Positions 45,861-54,324 of a stretch of DNA of 64,000 nucleotides are shown here, one piece after another. Every line of letters begins with the position of its first letter. Positions within the stretch are counted from its first letter, which is position 1. The translations under genes and the position numbers were made by a program. Under the pieces are notes generated by a model, which was not told where the DNA came from, did not search any database, and saw nothing but the letters and a program-made list of their open reading frames with translations. This DNA comes from Couchioplanes azureus (GTDB lineage: Bacteria > Actinomycetota > Actinomycetes > Mycobacteriales > Micromonosporaceae): NCBI RefSeq assembly GCF_014648355.1, contig NZ_BMQY01000005.1, positions 62,001 to 126,000 on the forward strand. The letters are read 5' to 3'.

Positions 45861-46346
45861 GTGACCACCAGCCCCGACCGCCGCCGGGCCGGATCCGATC
45901 CCGGCCGGTCCACGCGCACACCCGGACCCGGCCGCCCCGCCCGTCGCGACCGGCACGGGCGCGGCCTGCGCGGTCGGCTCGTCCCGGCCACCGTGCCGCT
46001 GGCCCGGACCAAGGCGGAGATCTTCGACGATCTCGTGCTCGACACGGTCGAGAGCCTGGAGCGCCGGTACGCCAAGGAGCTGGCCGGCGTGGAGTTCGCG
46101 GTCGAGGACGTCCCGCCGGACCTCAACGTCTACGACTCCGACGTGCTCGAGGACGGCGAGGTGCCGCTGGCCCGCCTGCTGCCGGGCCGGCCCGGTCGCC
46201 AGGAGCTGCCGCCGCGGATCGTGCTCTACCGGCGGCCGCTGGAGTTCCGCGCGATGGATCGCGAGGACCTCGCCGACCTCGTCCACGATGTGATCATCGA
46301 ACAGGTCGCCAACCTGCTCGGCGTCGATCCCGACGAGCTCTCGTAG
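45861..46346 (+). CDS. Metallopeptidase-family (zincin-1-like) protein
   Basis: This is a 161-residue protein. The first ~40 residues are Arg/Pro-rich and disordered; the rest fits the small actinobacterial zincin_1 family (VPATVPLARTKAEIFDDLVLDTVESLE, IVLYRRPLEFRAMD, DLVHDVIIEQVANLLGVDPDEL). In gram-negative members the helix reads HExxH; here it is HDVIIEQ, so the second His is lost and peptidase activity is doubtful. The gene sits between DUF3499 and whiB as in mycobacteria. No ribosome-binding site is present before the GTG. Confidence 0.9.
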   Translation: MTTSPDRRRAGSDPGRSTRTPGPGRPARRDRHGRGLRGRLVPATVPLARTKAEIFDDLVLDTVESLERRYAKELAGVEFAVEDVPPDLNVYDSDVLEDGEVPLARLLPGRPGRQELPPRIVLYRRPLEFRAMDREDLADLVHDVIIEQVANLLGVDPDELS

Positions 46347-46380
46347 GACGGCCCCCCGGCGTCCGCGCGAGAGCCGGCGG

Positions 46381-46638
46381 TCACGCCACCCGGCGCTTGA
46401 GCTTGCGGCGTTCCCGCTCGGAGAGTCCGCCCCAGATGCCGAAGCGCTCGTCGTGACCGAGGGCGTATTCGAGGCATTCCGCTTTGACGTCGCAGCGGCC
46501 GCAGATGCGCTTCGCCTCGCGCGTCGAGCCGCCCTTCTCCGGGAAGAATGCCTCCGGATCGGTCTGCGAGCACAGCGCCCGTTCCTGCCACTCGGGCGCG
46601 TCCCCGAGCAGGTCTACCCCTTCTACCTGCGCTTCCAT
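46381..46638 (-). CDS. whiB: WhiB-family iron-sulfur regulator (WhiB2 type)
   Basis: This 85-residue protein has four cluster cysteines at 23, 46, 49 and 55 (C-x22-C-xx-C-x5-C), the GIWGG turn at ~67-71 and a basic tail (ERERRKLKRRVA) for DNA contact. It is the WhiB/WhiB2 type needed for septation and sporulation, working with a sigma factor. GGAGG lies 8 nt before the ATG. The frame is open further upstream but has no likeness there. The promoter region ~120 nt upstream has a 14-bp palindrome. Confidence 0.95.
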   Translation of the reverse strand: MEAQVEGVDLLGDAPEWQERALCSQTDPEAFFPEKGGSTREAKRICGRCDVKAECLEYALGHDERFGIWGGLSERERRKLKRRVA

Positions 46639-46755
46639 CGGCGTGCCTCCTTTTCCGCGCCGACAGTGATGCCGGCGCTGACCCCCCACGCACGCGGCGT
46701 GTTTCTTGCGGAAAACAAGCGATTCGCGGCGCTTCTTTCCCACAACCCCACCGAA

Positions 46756-46785
46756 ATTACACGCGTGTAAGACGTGCGTCGTCAA
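46756..46785 (-). promoter_or_regulatory. whiB promoter with TTACACGCGTGTAA palindrome
   Basis: On the minus strand TTGACG (46780-46785) and TGTAAT (46756-46761) are 18 bp apart. The perfect palindrome TTACACGCGTGTAA (46757-46770) covers the -10 and half the spacer, an ideal operator site. BldD-type half-sites (TNAC/GTNA) are recognisable but with a 2-bp rather than 1-bp centre. Confidence 0.65.
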
Positions 46786-47015
46786 GCCGAACCTGATAAA
46801 TAGGCCCGTTTCCCCGAGGCGCCGTCGCCGCCTCACGGTCCCGTTCCTGCCCTATCTCTCAGAGCCGCCGGAAGGTAACGCTCAGTCGGCGCGTCGCGTC
46901 CAAATTACCCCAATTTGTAACCTTGGGTCGGTCGGAGGAGGGCGTGCGCGGCCGCACACCGCGGGGGCAGGGCGAGAGCGAGGCCACATCGACCGAATGC
47001 CGACACCGGTCCGGA

Positions 47016-49517
47016 CTAGTACCGGCCATAGACGGTCGTGCGCTGCACCGCGGGGCGTCCGGCCGCCGCCGCCAGCTCCTTGAGCTCCGCGACCGTGCGC
47101 GCCGACCCGTGCTCCGACCCCGCCATCCGGGAGATGGTCTCCTCCATCAGCGTCCCGCCCAGGTCGTTGCACCCGCCGTTGAGCATCGCGATCGTGCCCT
47201 CGTCGCCGAGCTTCACCCAGGAGCACTGGATGTTGTCGATGCGGCCGTGCAGCAAAATGCGGGCCATCGCGTGCACGACCCTGTTCTCCCGCGGGGTCGG
47301 GCCCGGGCGGGCGATACCCGCCAGGTAGATGGGCGCGTTCGTGTGGATGAACGGCAGCGCCACGAACTCGGTGAAGCCGCCGGTGACGTCCTGCACCCCG
47401 GCGAGCACCCGGAAGTGGCCCAGCCACTGGCGGGGATGGTCGACGTGGCCGTACATCATGGTGGAGCTCGAGCGGATGCCCAGCTGGTGTGCCGTGGTCA
47501 CCACGTCGACCCAGGTGGCGGCCGGGAGCTTGCCCTTGGTCAGCACCCAGCGCACGTCGTCGTCGAGGATCTCCGCGGCGGTGCCCGGGATCGTGTCGAG
47601 GCCGGCGTCGCGCAGCTCGGTCAGCCACTCCCGCACCGGCACGCCCGCCTTGGCCGCCCCGGTGACGATCTCCATCGGAGAGAAGGCATGGACGTGCATG
47701 CCGGGTACCCGCCGCTTCACCGCGCGCACCAGGTCCGCGTACGCGGTGATCGGCATCTTGGGATCGATGCCGCCCTGCATGCAGACCTCGGTGGCACCGT
47801 CGCGCCACGCCTGCTCGGCCCGGTCGGCGACCTGCTCGACCGACAGCCGGTACGCGTCCGCGTCGCGCTCGCGCTGGGCGAAGGCGCAGAACCGGCACCC
47901 GACGTAGCAGACGTTGGAGAAGTTGATGTTGCGGTTCACGACGTACGTGACGTCCTCGCCGTTGACCTCTTTGCGCAGGTCGTCGGCGATGCGGGCCAGC
48001 TCGTCCAGGGCCGAGCCCTCGGCCTGGAACAGGGCCATGGCCTTGTCCTCGTGCTCCGGCGACAGCAGCCGGGCGGGGTCCTCCGCGGCCAGCTTGAGTC
48101 CGGCGAGCACTTCGGAATCCGTGCGACCGGCGACATCGGTGGTGACGTGCGCGGCCACCTCGGCCCAGTCGCCGTAGACGGAGTCGAAGTCGCCGCGGCG
48201 GTCGCTCGTGCGGCCCTCGGTGTCGATCGTGGCGAACAGGTCGGTGCGGCCCGAGGCGTACGCGTCGTCCGGCTCCTGCCACGGGCGGCCGGACGGCATC
48301 GCGTCCTCCCGGGCGAGGCCGTCCGCGTCGGCGAGCGCGGCGACGTGGGCGGCGAGCCGCGGGTCGAGCCAGCCCTCGGCGCCCCGGCGCAGATACTCGG
48401 GGTAGATGGTCAGCCGCTCGCGCAGGGTGAAGCCGGACGCGGCCGACATGCTGCGGAGCAGCTCGATCTGCGGCCACGGGCTTTCCGGGTTGACGTGGTC
48501 GGGGGTGACCGGGGAGACGCCACCCCAGTCGTCGATACCCGCGCGCAGCAGCAGGTCGTACTCGCCGGCGATGAGGTTGGGCGGCGCCTGCAGGCGGGCA
48601 CGCGGGCCCATGACGACCCGGGCCACCGCCACCGTCGCGGCGAGCTCGCGCAGCTCCGCATCCGGCATGCCGCGCATCGCCGTGTCCGGCTTGGCGCGGA
48701 AGTTCTGGATGATGACTTCCTGGATGTGGCCGTACTCGCGGGCGGTGCGGCGCATCGCGAAGATGGCGTCGGCACGCTCGGCCCGCGTCTCGCCGATGCC
48801 GATCAGGATGCCGGTGGTGAACGGCACGCCGACCCGGCCGGCGTCGTCGAGCACGCGCAGGCGCACCGCCGGCTCCTTGTCCGGCGAGCCGTAGTGCGGG
48901 CCGCCGGGCTCGGACCAGAGCCGCGTCGCCGTCGTCTCCAGCATCATCCCCATGCTGGGCGCGACCGGCTTGAGCCGCTGCAGCTCGGCCCAGCCGAGCA
49001 CGCCCGGGTTGAGGTGCGGGAGCAGGCCGGTCTCCTCGAGCACGGCGATGGCGCAGGCGCGTACGTAGTCCAGGGTCGAGTCGTAGCCGCGCTCGTCGAG
49101 CCACCTGCGGGCCGCGGGCCAGCGGTCCTCGGGCCGGTCCCCCAGCGTGAAGAGCGCCTCCTTGCAGCCCTGCGCGGCGCCCTCGCGGGCGATCGCGAGC
49201 ACCTCGTCACGCTCGAGGAACGCCGCGGGCAGCCGGTGCGGCACGGTCGCGAAGGTGCAGTAGTGGCAGCGGTCGCGGCACAGCCGGGTCAGCGGGACGA
49301 AGACCTTCTTCGAGTACGTGACCACGCCGGGGCGCCCGGCCTCCCGCAGCCCCGCGTCCCGCACGCCACCCGCGATGCTCAGCAGGTCGTCGAGCAGGGA
49401 ACCCTCCGCCGCGAGCAGGGCGGTCGCCTCGTCGGCGTCGATCGTCTTGCCGTCGGCGGCACGCCTGAGCGCGCGGCGGATGCTGGCTTCGGTTGGCGGG
49501 ATGTCCACTGCTGCCAC
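47016..49517 (-). CDS. fbiC: FO synthase, fused CofG-CofH
   Basis: This 833-residue protein makes the deazaflavin FO from a ribityl-diaminouracil and tyrosine, the first committed step to F420. It has two radical-SAM halves: [12 protein letters not shown] near residue 80 (CofG) and [12 protein letters not shown] near 535 (CofH). Both CxxxCxxC motifs are intact. TAGGCT lies 6 nt before the GTG, so a leaderless message is likely. fbiA and cofE are 1.1 kb away on the opposite strand. Confidence 0.97.
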   Translation of the reverse strand: MAAVDIPPTEASIRRALRRAADGKTIDADEATALLAAEGSLLDDLLSIAGGVRDAGLREAGRPGVVTYSKKVFVPLTRLCRDRCHYCTFATVPHRLPAAFLERDEVLAIAREGAAQGCKEALFTLGDRPEDRWPAARRWLDERGYDSTLDYVRACAIAVLEETGLLPHLNPGVLGWAELQRLKPVAPSMGMMLETTATRLWSEPGGPHYGSPDKEPAVRLRVLDDAGRVGVPFTTGILIGIGETRAERADAIFAMRRTAREYGHIQEVIIQNFRAKPDTAMRGMPDAELRELAATVAVARVVMGPRARLQAPPNLIAGEYDLLLRAGIDDWGGVSPVTPDHVNPESPWPQIELLRSMSAASGFTLRERLTIYPEYLRRGAEGWLDPRLAAHVAALADADGLAREDAMPSGRPWQEPDDAYASGRTDLFATIDTEGRTSDRRGDFDSVYGDWAEVAAHVTTDVAGRTDSEVLAGLKLAAEDPARLLSPEHEDKAMALFQAEGSALDELARIADDLRKEVNGEDVTYVVNRNINFSNVCYVGCRFCAFAQRERDADAYRLSVEQVADRAEQAWRDGATEVCMQGGIDPKMPITAYADLVRAVKRRVPGMHVHAFSPMEIVTGAAKAGVPVREWLTELRDAGLDTIPGTAAEILDDDVRWVLTKGKLPAATWVDVVTTAHQLGIRSSSTMMYGHVDHPRQWLGHFRVLAGVQDVTGGFTEFVALPFIHTNAPIYLAGIARPGPTPRENRVVHAMARILLHGRIDNIQCSWVKLGDEGTIAMLNGGCNDLGGTLMEETISRMAGSEHGSARTVAELKELAAAAGRPAVQRTTVYGRY

Positions 49518-49523
49518 CCGTGC

Positions 49524-49529
49524 AGCCTA
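49524..49529 (-). promoter_or_regulatory. TAGGCT-N6-GTG start of fbiC
   Basis: TAGGCT on the minus strand is 6 nt before the fbiC GTG. It is the third use of this exact layout in the window. Confidence 0.6.
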
Positions 49530-49582
49530 GGCCGGAACGAGGCCGACTGTCCCAGAGGGGACAGTGGTCTCCAACACGCCGC

Positions 49583-50509
49583 TCATGGGGTGTGCTTCGG
49601 GTCCTCGCCGAGGACCTCCGTGCGGTCGTCACCGGTGTCGCGCGCCGCAACGGTCTGCGTCGGATCGGAAGCGCCATGGCCCGCCTGCGCCGGCGGTGCC
49701 GGCGCGGGCGCCGCGGAGGCGGGCGGTGCCGAGGCGGGCGGCGCGGGCGGGGGCGCCGACGGCTCGGTCGGGGTGCCGGGCACCGGCGGGGCGGGCGGCG
49801 GTGCGGCGGTCGGCTGCGCGGCGGTCGGCTGGCCCCACGCCGGCGGCTGGCCCCACGTCTGCTGCGGCCCCGGGTAGGGCTGACCCGGGTGCGGCTGGCC
49901 GGGGTAGGGCTGACCCGGGTGCGGCTGGGCCGGGTGCGGGTGGCCGGGCGCGGCGAAGCCGGGATGCGGGTGCTGGCCCCACTGCGGCGCCGGCTGGCCG
50001 TACATTCCGGGCTGCGGTGCGGGCTTCGGCGTCTGGAAGAGCGCCCGCCAGATCGAGAAGACCGCGTACGCCGCCACCGCGAAGACGGCGAGCCACGCCA
50101 CCCGGACCAGCAGCTCCTCGAAGGCCACCCGGACGCTGAAGCCGGCGAGCTTGACGATGGCGATCAGGAAGCCGAAGAGCACCGCGAAGAAGGCGGCCAC
50201 CGCGTACTCGACCAGCGCCACGACCGTGATCAGCCGCGCGTTGCGGTGCCGCGGGCCGACGAGGGTCGCCAGCAGCACCGCCGCCAGCGGCAGCAGGATC
50301 GTCTCGACGTTGACGTAGCTGTAGAAGCTGTTCTGGGCCCGGGTGAGGAAGTCCTGACCGACCTCCGACGGGATCAACCGGATGATCGCCACGAAGAGCC
50401 ACACGGCGGGCGCGGCGACGAGTGCGTACGCGGCGAGGTCACGCAACGGCCGGAGCACCGGGACGACCGGGCGTTCCGGCTCGGGCTGTGGCGTCGGGGT
50501 GCTGGTCAC
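49583..50509 (-). CDS. Four-helix membrane protein with Pro/Gly/His/Gln tail
   Basis: This is a 308-residue protein. The N-terminal ~155 residues have four membrane helices (AYALVAAPAVWLFVAII, ILLPLAAVLLATLVG, VEYAVAAFFAVLFGFLIAIV, LAVFAVAAYAVFSIW). The rest is a cytoplasmic or outside tail of PHPGQPYPGQ repeats and then Ala/Pro runs. The tail is partly coded by a ~30-bp repeat near 49874-49940. I do not recognise the family. It lies between fbiC and fbiA, which may be chance. Confidence 0.75.
   Translation of the reverse strand: MTSTPTPQPEPERPVVPVLRPLRDLAAYALVAAPAVWLFVAIIRLIPSEVGQDFLTRAQNSFYSYVNVETILLPLAAVLLATLVGPRHRNARLITVVALVEYAVAAFFAVLFGFLIAIVKLAGFSVRVAFEELLVRVAWLAVFAVAAYAVFSIWRALFQTPKPAPQPGMYGQPAPQWGQHPHPGFAAPGHPHPAQPHPGQPYPGQPHPGQPYPGPQQTWGQPPAWGQPTAAQPTAAPPPAPPVPGTPTEPSAPPPAPPASAPPASAAPAPAPPAQAGHGASDPTQTVAARDTGDDRTEVLGEDPKHTP
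49874..49940 (-). repeat. 30-bp repeat coding PGQPYPGQPH units
   Basis: GGTAGGGCTGACCCGGGTGC followed by GGCTGGCCGG occurs twice and then partly again. It codes the PHPGQPYPGQ decads of the membrane protein tail. Confidence 0.75.
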
Positions 50510-50657
50510 AGCGGCTCTCCTCCACGGGGATCGGGGGGACGGTCCGCCCGGCGCAGGACGCCGGATGCGGGCGGCCGGCTCAGCCTAGACCCGAAACGCA
50601 CATCACACCCGCGACCCGGGAGCCGCGGACCGGTGCACCGTGCGCGAGGATGGTCGG

Positions 50658-51614
50658 ATGCGGATCGTGGTCCTGACCGGGGGGATCGGCGGCGCCCGGT
50701 TCCTGATGGGCGTGCGCGCACACGCGCAGGCCATCGGCGCCGACGTCACGGCGGTGGTGAACGTGGGCGACGACGTGCGCCTGCACGGCCTGCAGATCTG
50801 TCCCGACCTGGACAGCGTCATGTACACGCTGGGCGGCGCGGCCGACCCCGGGCGCGGCTGGGGGCGGGTCGGCGAGAGCTGGGTCGTCAAGCAGGAGCTG
50901 GCGAGGTACGGCGCCGAGCCCGGCTGGTTCGGCCTCGGCGACAAGGACGTCGCCACGCACCTCGTGCGGACCACCATGCTCAACGCCGGCTATCCGCTCT
51001 CCCAGGTGACCGCGGCGCTCTGCGACCGCTGGCAGCCGGGGATCACGCTGCTGCCCGCGACCGACGACCGACTGGAGACCCATGTGGTCGCCGACGTCGA
51101 CGGCGAGCGCAAGGCCATCCACTTCCAGGAGTGGTGGGTCCGCCACCGCGGAAAGGTGCCGACGCACCGGTTCGTCTTCGTCGGCGCGGAGGCCGCGAAG
51201 CCCGCCGCCGGGGTGCTGGAGGCCGTCGCGGGCGCCGATGTGGTGCTCGTGGCGCCGTCCAACCCGGTGGTGTCGATCGCGCCGGTTCTCGCCGTACCGG
51301 CGCTGAAGCAGGCCGTGCTGGACGGCCCGGCGCCGGTCGTCGGGGTGTCGCCGATCATCGGTGGCGCGCCGGTCCGGGGCATGGCCGACCGCTGCCTCGC
51401 CACGCTCGGCGTCGAGGTCAGCGCGGCGGGGGTGGGCGGCCTCTACGGCGCCCGGACGGCAGCGGGCCTGCTCGACGGCTGGCTGGTGGACACCGCGGAC
51501 GCGGGCGCCGAGGTACCCGGGGTCCGCACGCGGGCGGTGCCGCTGTGGATGACGGACGAGGAGGCGACCTCGGCGATGGTCGCGTCCGCGCTGGAGCTGG
51601 CGGGGGTCTCTTGA
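50658..51614 (+). CDS. fbiA: 2-phospho-L-lactate (phosphoenolpyruvate-type) transferase
   Basis: This 318-residue CofD/FbiA protein joins FO to a guanosine-diphospho-lactate or -PEP donor, giving F420-0 or its dehydro form. It starts MRIVVLTGGIGGARFLMGV with the nucleotide loop, and has SNPVVSIAPVLAVP and PIIGGAPVRGMADR. The ATG at 50658 is preferred; GAGGA lies ~8 nt upstream and an in-frame GTG six codons earlier is less like the family. Its stop overlaps the cofE start (TGATG). Confidence 0.96.
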   Translation: MRIVVLTGGIGGARFLMGVRAHAQAIGADVTAVVNVGDDVRLHGLQICPDLDSVMYTLGGAADPGRGWGRVGESWVVKQELARYGAEPGWFGLGDKDVATHLVRTTMLNAGYPLSQVTAALCDRWQPGITLLPATDDRLETHVVADVDGERKAIHFQEWWVRHRGKVPTHRFVFVGAEAAKPAAGVLEAVAGADVVLVAPSNPVVSIAPVLAVPALKQAVLDGPAPVVGVSPIIGGAPVRGMADRCLATLGVEVSAAGVGGLYGARTAAGLLDGWLVDTADAGAEVPGVRTRAVPLWMTDEEATSAMVASALELAGVS

Positions 51615-52630
51615 TGGATGGGCTGGAGATTCTGCCGGTGCGGGGCATCGGCGACGTGACCGCCGGGGACGACCTGGCGGAGCTGATCACCCGCGCCGCG
51701 CCGTGGCTGCGCGACGGCGACGTGCTCGTGGTGACCAGCAAGATCGTGTCCAAGGCGGAGGGCCGGCTGGTCGAGGTGCCCGCCGACGGGCCGGAACGCG
51801 AGGCCGCCCGGGCCGAGGTGCTGGCCTCGCAGACCCGGCGCGTGGTGGCCCGGCGCGGTCCGACCGCGATCGTGCAGACCCACCACGGCTTCGTGATGGC
51901 GGCGGCCGGGATCGACGCCTCCAACGTCGACAAGACCCACCTGGTGCTGCTGCCGGAATCGCCGGACGAGTCGGCCCGGCGGCTGCGCGCGGCGTGCGCG
52001 GCACGGGGCCTGCAGGTGGGCGTCATCGTCTCGGACACCATGGGCCGGGCCTGGCGCAACGGGCTCACCGACGTCGCGCTCGGCGCCGCGGGAATCGCGC
52101 CGTTGCGCGACCACCGCGGCGAGATCGATCCGTACGGCAACGAGCTGGAGCTCACCGAGATGGCGGTGATCGACGAGCTCGCGGCCGCGGGCGAGCTGGT
52201 GAAGGGCAAGTGCGACCAGGTGCCGGTCGCCGTGGTGCGCGGCTACCCGGGCGCCGGGGTGGCGGAGACGCCGGGCGCGGACGTCCTGCTGCGCGACGCG
52301 GCCAGCGACATGTTCTCTCTGGGTACGGCCGAGGCACGCGCCGAAGGGCTCCGCGCGGCCGCCGCCCTGCCGCAGGCCGCGACGGACGCCCCGGCGGACG
52401 CCGACGCCGTACGGCGGGCGATCGGCACGGCCGGCCTCGACGGCTCGGTCGCCGTGCCGTCGCCGCAGACCCTGCGCTGCACCGCCACGGACACCACGCC
52501 GGCCGGGTTGATGCGCTTCGGCGCGGACGTGCACCGGCTGCGCGCGGCGCTGGCGGCCGAGGGGCTCGCGTCCGCGGTGGCCTACGACGAGGGCGGCGCC
52601 ACCGTCGCCGTCTCCGCGGCGGCGCCATGA
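51614..52630 (+). CDS. cofE: F420-0:glutamate ligase without the FbiB nitroreductase domain
   Basis: This is a 338-residue protein. Residues ~1-245 are the CofE domain that adds gamma-glutamates to F420 (VTSKIVSKAEGR, TMGRAWRNGLTDVALGAAG, PGADVLLRDAASDMFSLG). Residues ~250-338 are a short Ala-rich tail with no fold I recognise. Mycobacterial FbiB (448 residues) has a C-terminal nitroreductase that reduces dehydro-F420; there is no room for it here. The start overlaps fbiA by 1 nt and the stop overlaps the NUDIX gene by 4 nt. Confidence 0.93.
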   Translation: MDGLEILPVRGIGDVTAGDDLAELITRAAPWLRDGDVLVVTSKIVSKAEGRLVEVPADGPEREAARAEVLASQTRRVVARRGPTAIVQTHHGFVMAAAGIDASNVDKTHLVLLPESPDESARRLRAACAARGLQVGVIVSDTMGRAWRNGLTDVALGAAGIAPLRDHRGEIDPYGNELELTEMAVIDELAAAGELVKGKCDQVPVAVVRGYPGAGVAETPGADVLLRDAASDMFSLGTAEARAEGLRAAAALPQAATDAPADADAVRRAIGTAGLDGSVAVPSPQTLRCTATDTTPAGLMRFGADVHRLRAALAAEGLASAVAYDEGGATVAVSAAAP

Positions 52631-53196
52631 GCCTCTACGCCGACACGCTCGGCATCCTCACCGGCTGGCGGGCCACCTCGGCGGCCGCCGATGCCGCCCG
52701 CGCCCGCACGCTCGGCCTGCTCGGCGCCGGTCCGGTCGCGATGACCCGGGCGCATCGGCCGGGGCACGTCACGGCCAGCACGCTCATCGTCGACGAGCGC
52801 CGCCGCGTGCTGCTCTGCCTGCACGGCCGGCTCGGCCTGTGGATGCAGGTGGGCGGGCACTGCGAGCCGGGCGACGCCTCGCTGGCCGCGGCCGCGCTGC
52901 GCGAGGCGACCGAGGAGTCCGGGATCGCGGGCCTGCGTCTCGACCCGGAGCCGATCGATGTGGAGGTGCACGCCGTGCGCTGCGCCCCGGCCGACGCCCA
53001 GCCGGCGGAGGCGTCCTGGCACTACGACGTCCGGTTCCTCGCGGTCTGCCCGCCGGGCGCCGTCGAGCAGGTCAGCGAGGAGTCGGCGGAGCTGGGCTGG
53101 TTCGCGGCGGACGAGCTGCCGTCCCCGCTGGCGGACGGGGTCGTGCAGCAGCTCGCCCCCGCCTTCGCCAGGCTCGCGGCCGCCCGTCAGATGTAG
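52627..53196 (+). CDS. NUDIX hydrolase
   Basis: This 189-residue protein has the NUDIX box core GGHCEPGD...LREATEESGI. The acidic REATEE helix that binds magnesium is intact. It cleaves a nucleoside-diphosphate-linked substrate, which I cannot name. It is coupled to cofE by an ATGA overlap, and a NUDIX gene after the F420 genes is usual in actinomycetes. Its 3' end overlaps the convergent guanylyltransferase gene by 10 nt. Confidence 0.92.
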   Translation: MSLYADTLGILTGWRATSAAADAARARTLGLLGAGPVAMTRAHRPGHVTASTLIVDERRRVLLCLHGRLGLWMQVGGHCEPGDASLAAAALREATEESGIAGLRLDPEPIDVEVHAVRCAPADAQPAEASWHYDVRFLAVCPPGAVEQVSEESAELGWFAADELPSPLADGVVQQLAPAFARLAAARQM

Positions 53197-54302
53197 CCGA
53201 CCTCGCCCTTCTCCTTGAGGTCGTCGACGATCGACTTGACCTCCTGGGCGCGGTCGCGCGGGCAGACCAGGACCGCGTCCGGGGTGTCGACCACGATCAG
53301 GTCGCGGACCCCGAGCGCCGCCACCAGGCGGCCGGAGTTGGGGACCACGACGAGGTTCTCGGCCTCGCGCAGGATCACGCCCGGCTTCGCCTGGGCGTCC
53401 TGGCCGACGACGACGTTGCCCGCGTGGTCCGAGGCGAGCACCTCGCCGAGGGTGTGGAAGTCGCCGACGTCGTTCCAGCCGAAGTCGCCGGGGACCGTGC
53501 CGACCCGGCCCACCGCCGACGCGCCCTCCATCACCGCGTAGTCGACCGAGATGCGTGGCAGGGTGGGCCACACCTCGCCGAGGACCTCCTCCCGCGAGGG
53601 CGAGTCCCAGGCCTGGGCGATGCGGGAGATGCCGGCGTGCAACTGCGGCTGCTGCCTGGCCAGTTCCGTGAGGAACACGTCGACCCGCCAGACGAACATG
53701 CCCGCGTTCCACAGGTAGTTGCCGGAGTTGACGTAGCTCTCGGCCACCTCGTACGACGGCTTCTCCTTGAACTCCTCGACCGCGAGGACGGCGCCGTCGC
53801 CGACCGGGCCGCCGCACTGGACGTAGCCGTAGCCGGTCTCGGGCCGCGTCGGGGTGATGCCGAGCGTCATCAGCAGGCCCTGCCGGGCGCCGCTCATCGC
53901 CTTCTCGATCACGGCGATGAAACGCTCGCCGTCGGCGATGAGGTGGTCGGCCGCGAAGGAGCCCATCACGGCCTCCGGCTCGCGGCGGGCGATCACCGCC
54001 GCGGCCAGGGCGATGGCCGCGCACGAGTCGCGCGGCGAGGGCTCGACGAGGATGTTCTCCTCCGGTACGTCGGTGAGCTGGCGCGACACGGCCGCCGCGT
54101 GCGCCACGCCGGTCACCACGTACACCCGGGAGCAGTCCGTCAGGGGCATCAGGCGCTCGACGGTCGCCTGCAGCAGGGACGCCTCGGTGCCGGTCAGCGG
54201 GTGCAGGAACTTCGGGTGGCCGGCACGCGACAACGGCCAGAGGCGTGTTCCACTGCCACCTGCGGGGATGACGGCGTACAGCCCGCCCGAATTCTCACTC
54301 AT
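53187..54302 (-). CDS. manC: Mannose-1-phosphate guanylyltransferase
   Basis: This 371-residue protein makes GDP-mannose from mannose-1-P and GTP. The nucleotide loop is AVIPAGGSGTRLWPLSR at the N-terminus, with GSFAADHLI and a conserved FGWNDVGDFHTL later. It matches Rv3264c, near fbiAB in mycobacteria. It has no C-terminal isomerase domain, so it depends on manA. The ATG at 54302 is preferred to one two codons upstream because TACAAT lies 8 nt before it, inside the 22-bp gap after the glycosyltransferase gene. Confidence 0.94.
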   Translation of the reverse strand: MSENSGGLYAVIPAGGSGTRLWPLSRAGHPKFLHPLTGTEASLLQATVERLMPLTDCSRVYVVTGVAHAAAVSRQLTDVPEENILVEPSPRDSCAAIALAAAVIARREPEAVMGSFAADHLIADGERFIAVIEKAMSGARQGLLMTLGITPTRPETGYGYVQCGGPVGDGAVLAVEEFKEKPSYEVAESYVNSGNYLWNAGMFVWRVDVFLTELARQQPQLHAGISRIAQAWDSPSREEVLGEVWPTLPRISVDYAVMEGASAVGRVGTVPGDFGWNDVGDFHTLGEVLASDHAGNVVVGQDAQAKPGVILREAENLVVVPNSGRLVAALGVRDLIVVDTPDAVLVCPRDRAQEVKSIVDDLKEKGEVGYI

Positions 54303-54310
54303 GCGCACGG

Positions 54311-54316
54311 ATTGTA
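54311..54316 (-). promoter_or_regulatory. -10 element of manC, leaderless type
   Basis: TACAAT on the minus strand is 8 nt before the manC ATG, in the short gap after the glycosyltransferase stop. It gives manC a start of its own within the pair. Confidence 0.65.
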
Positions 54317-54324
54317 ACGAATGG

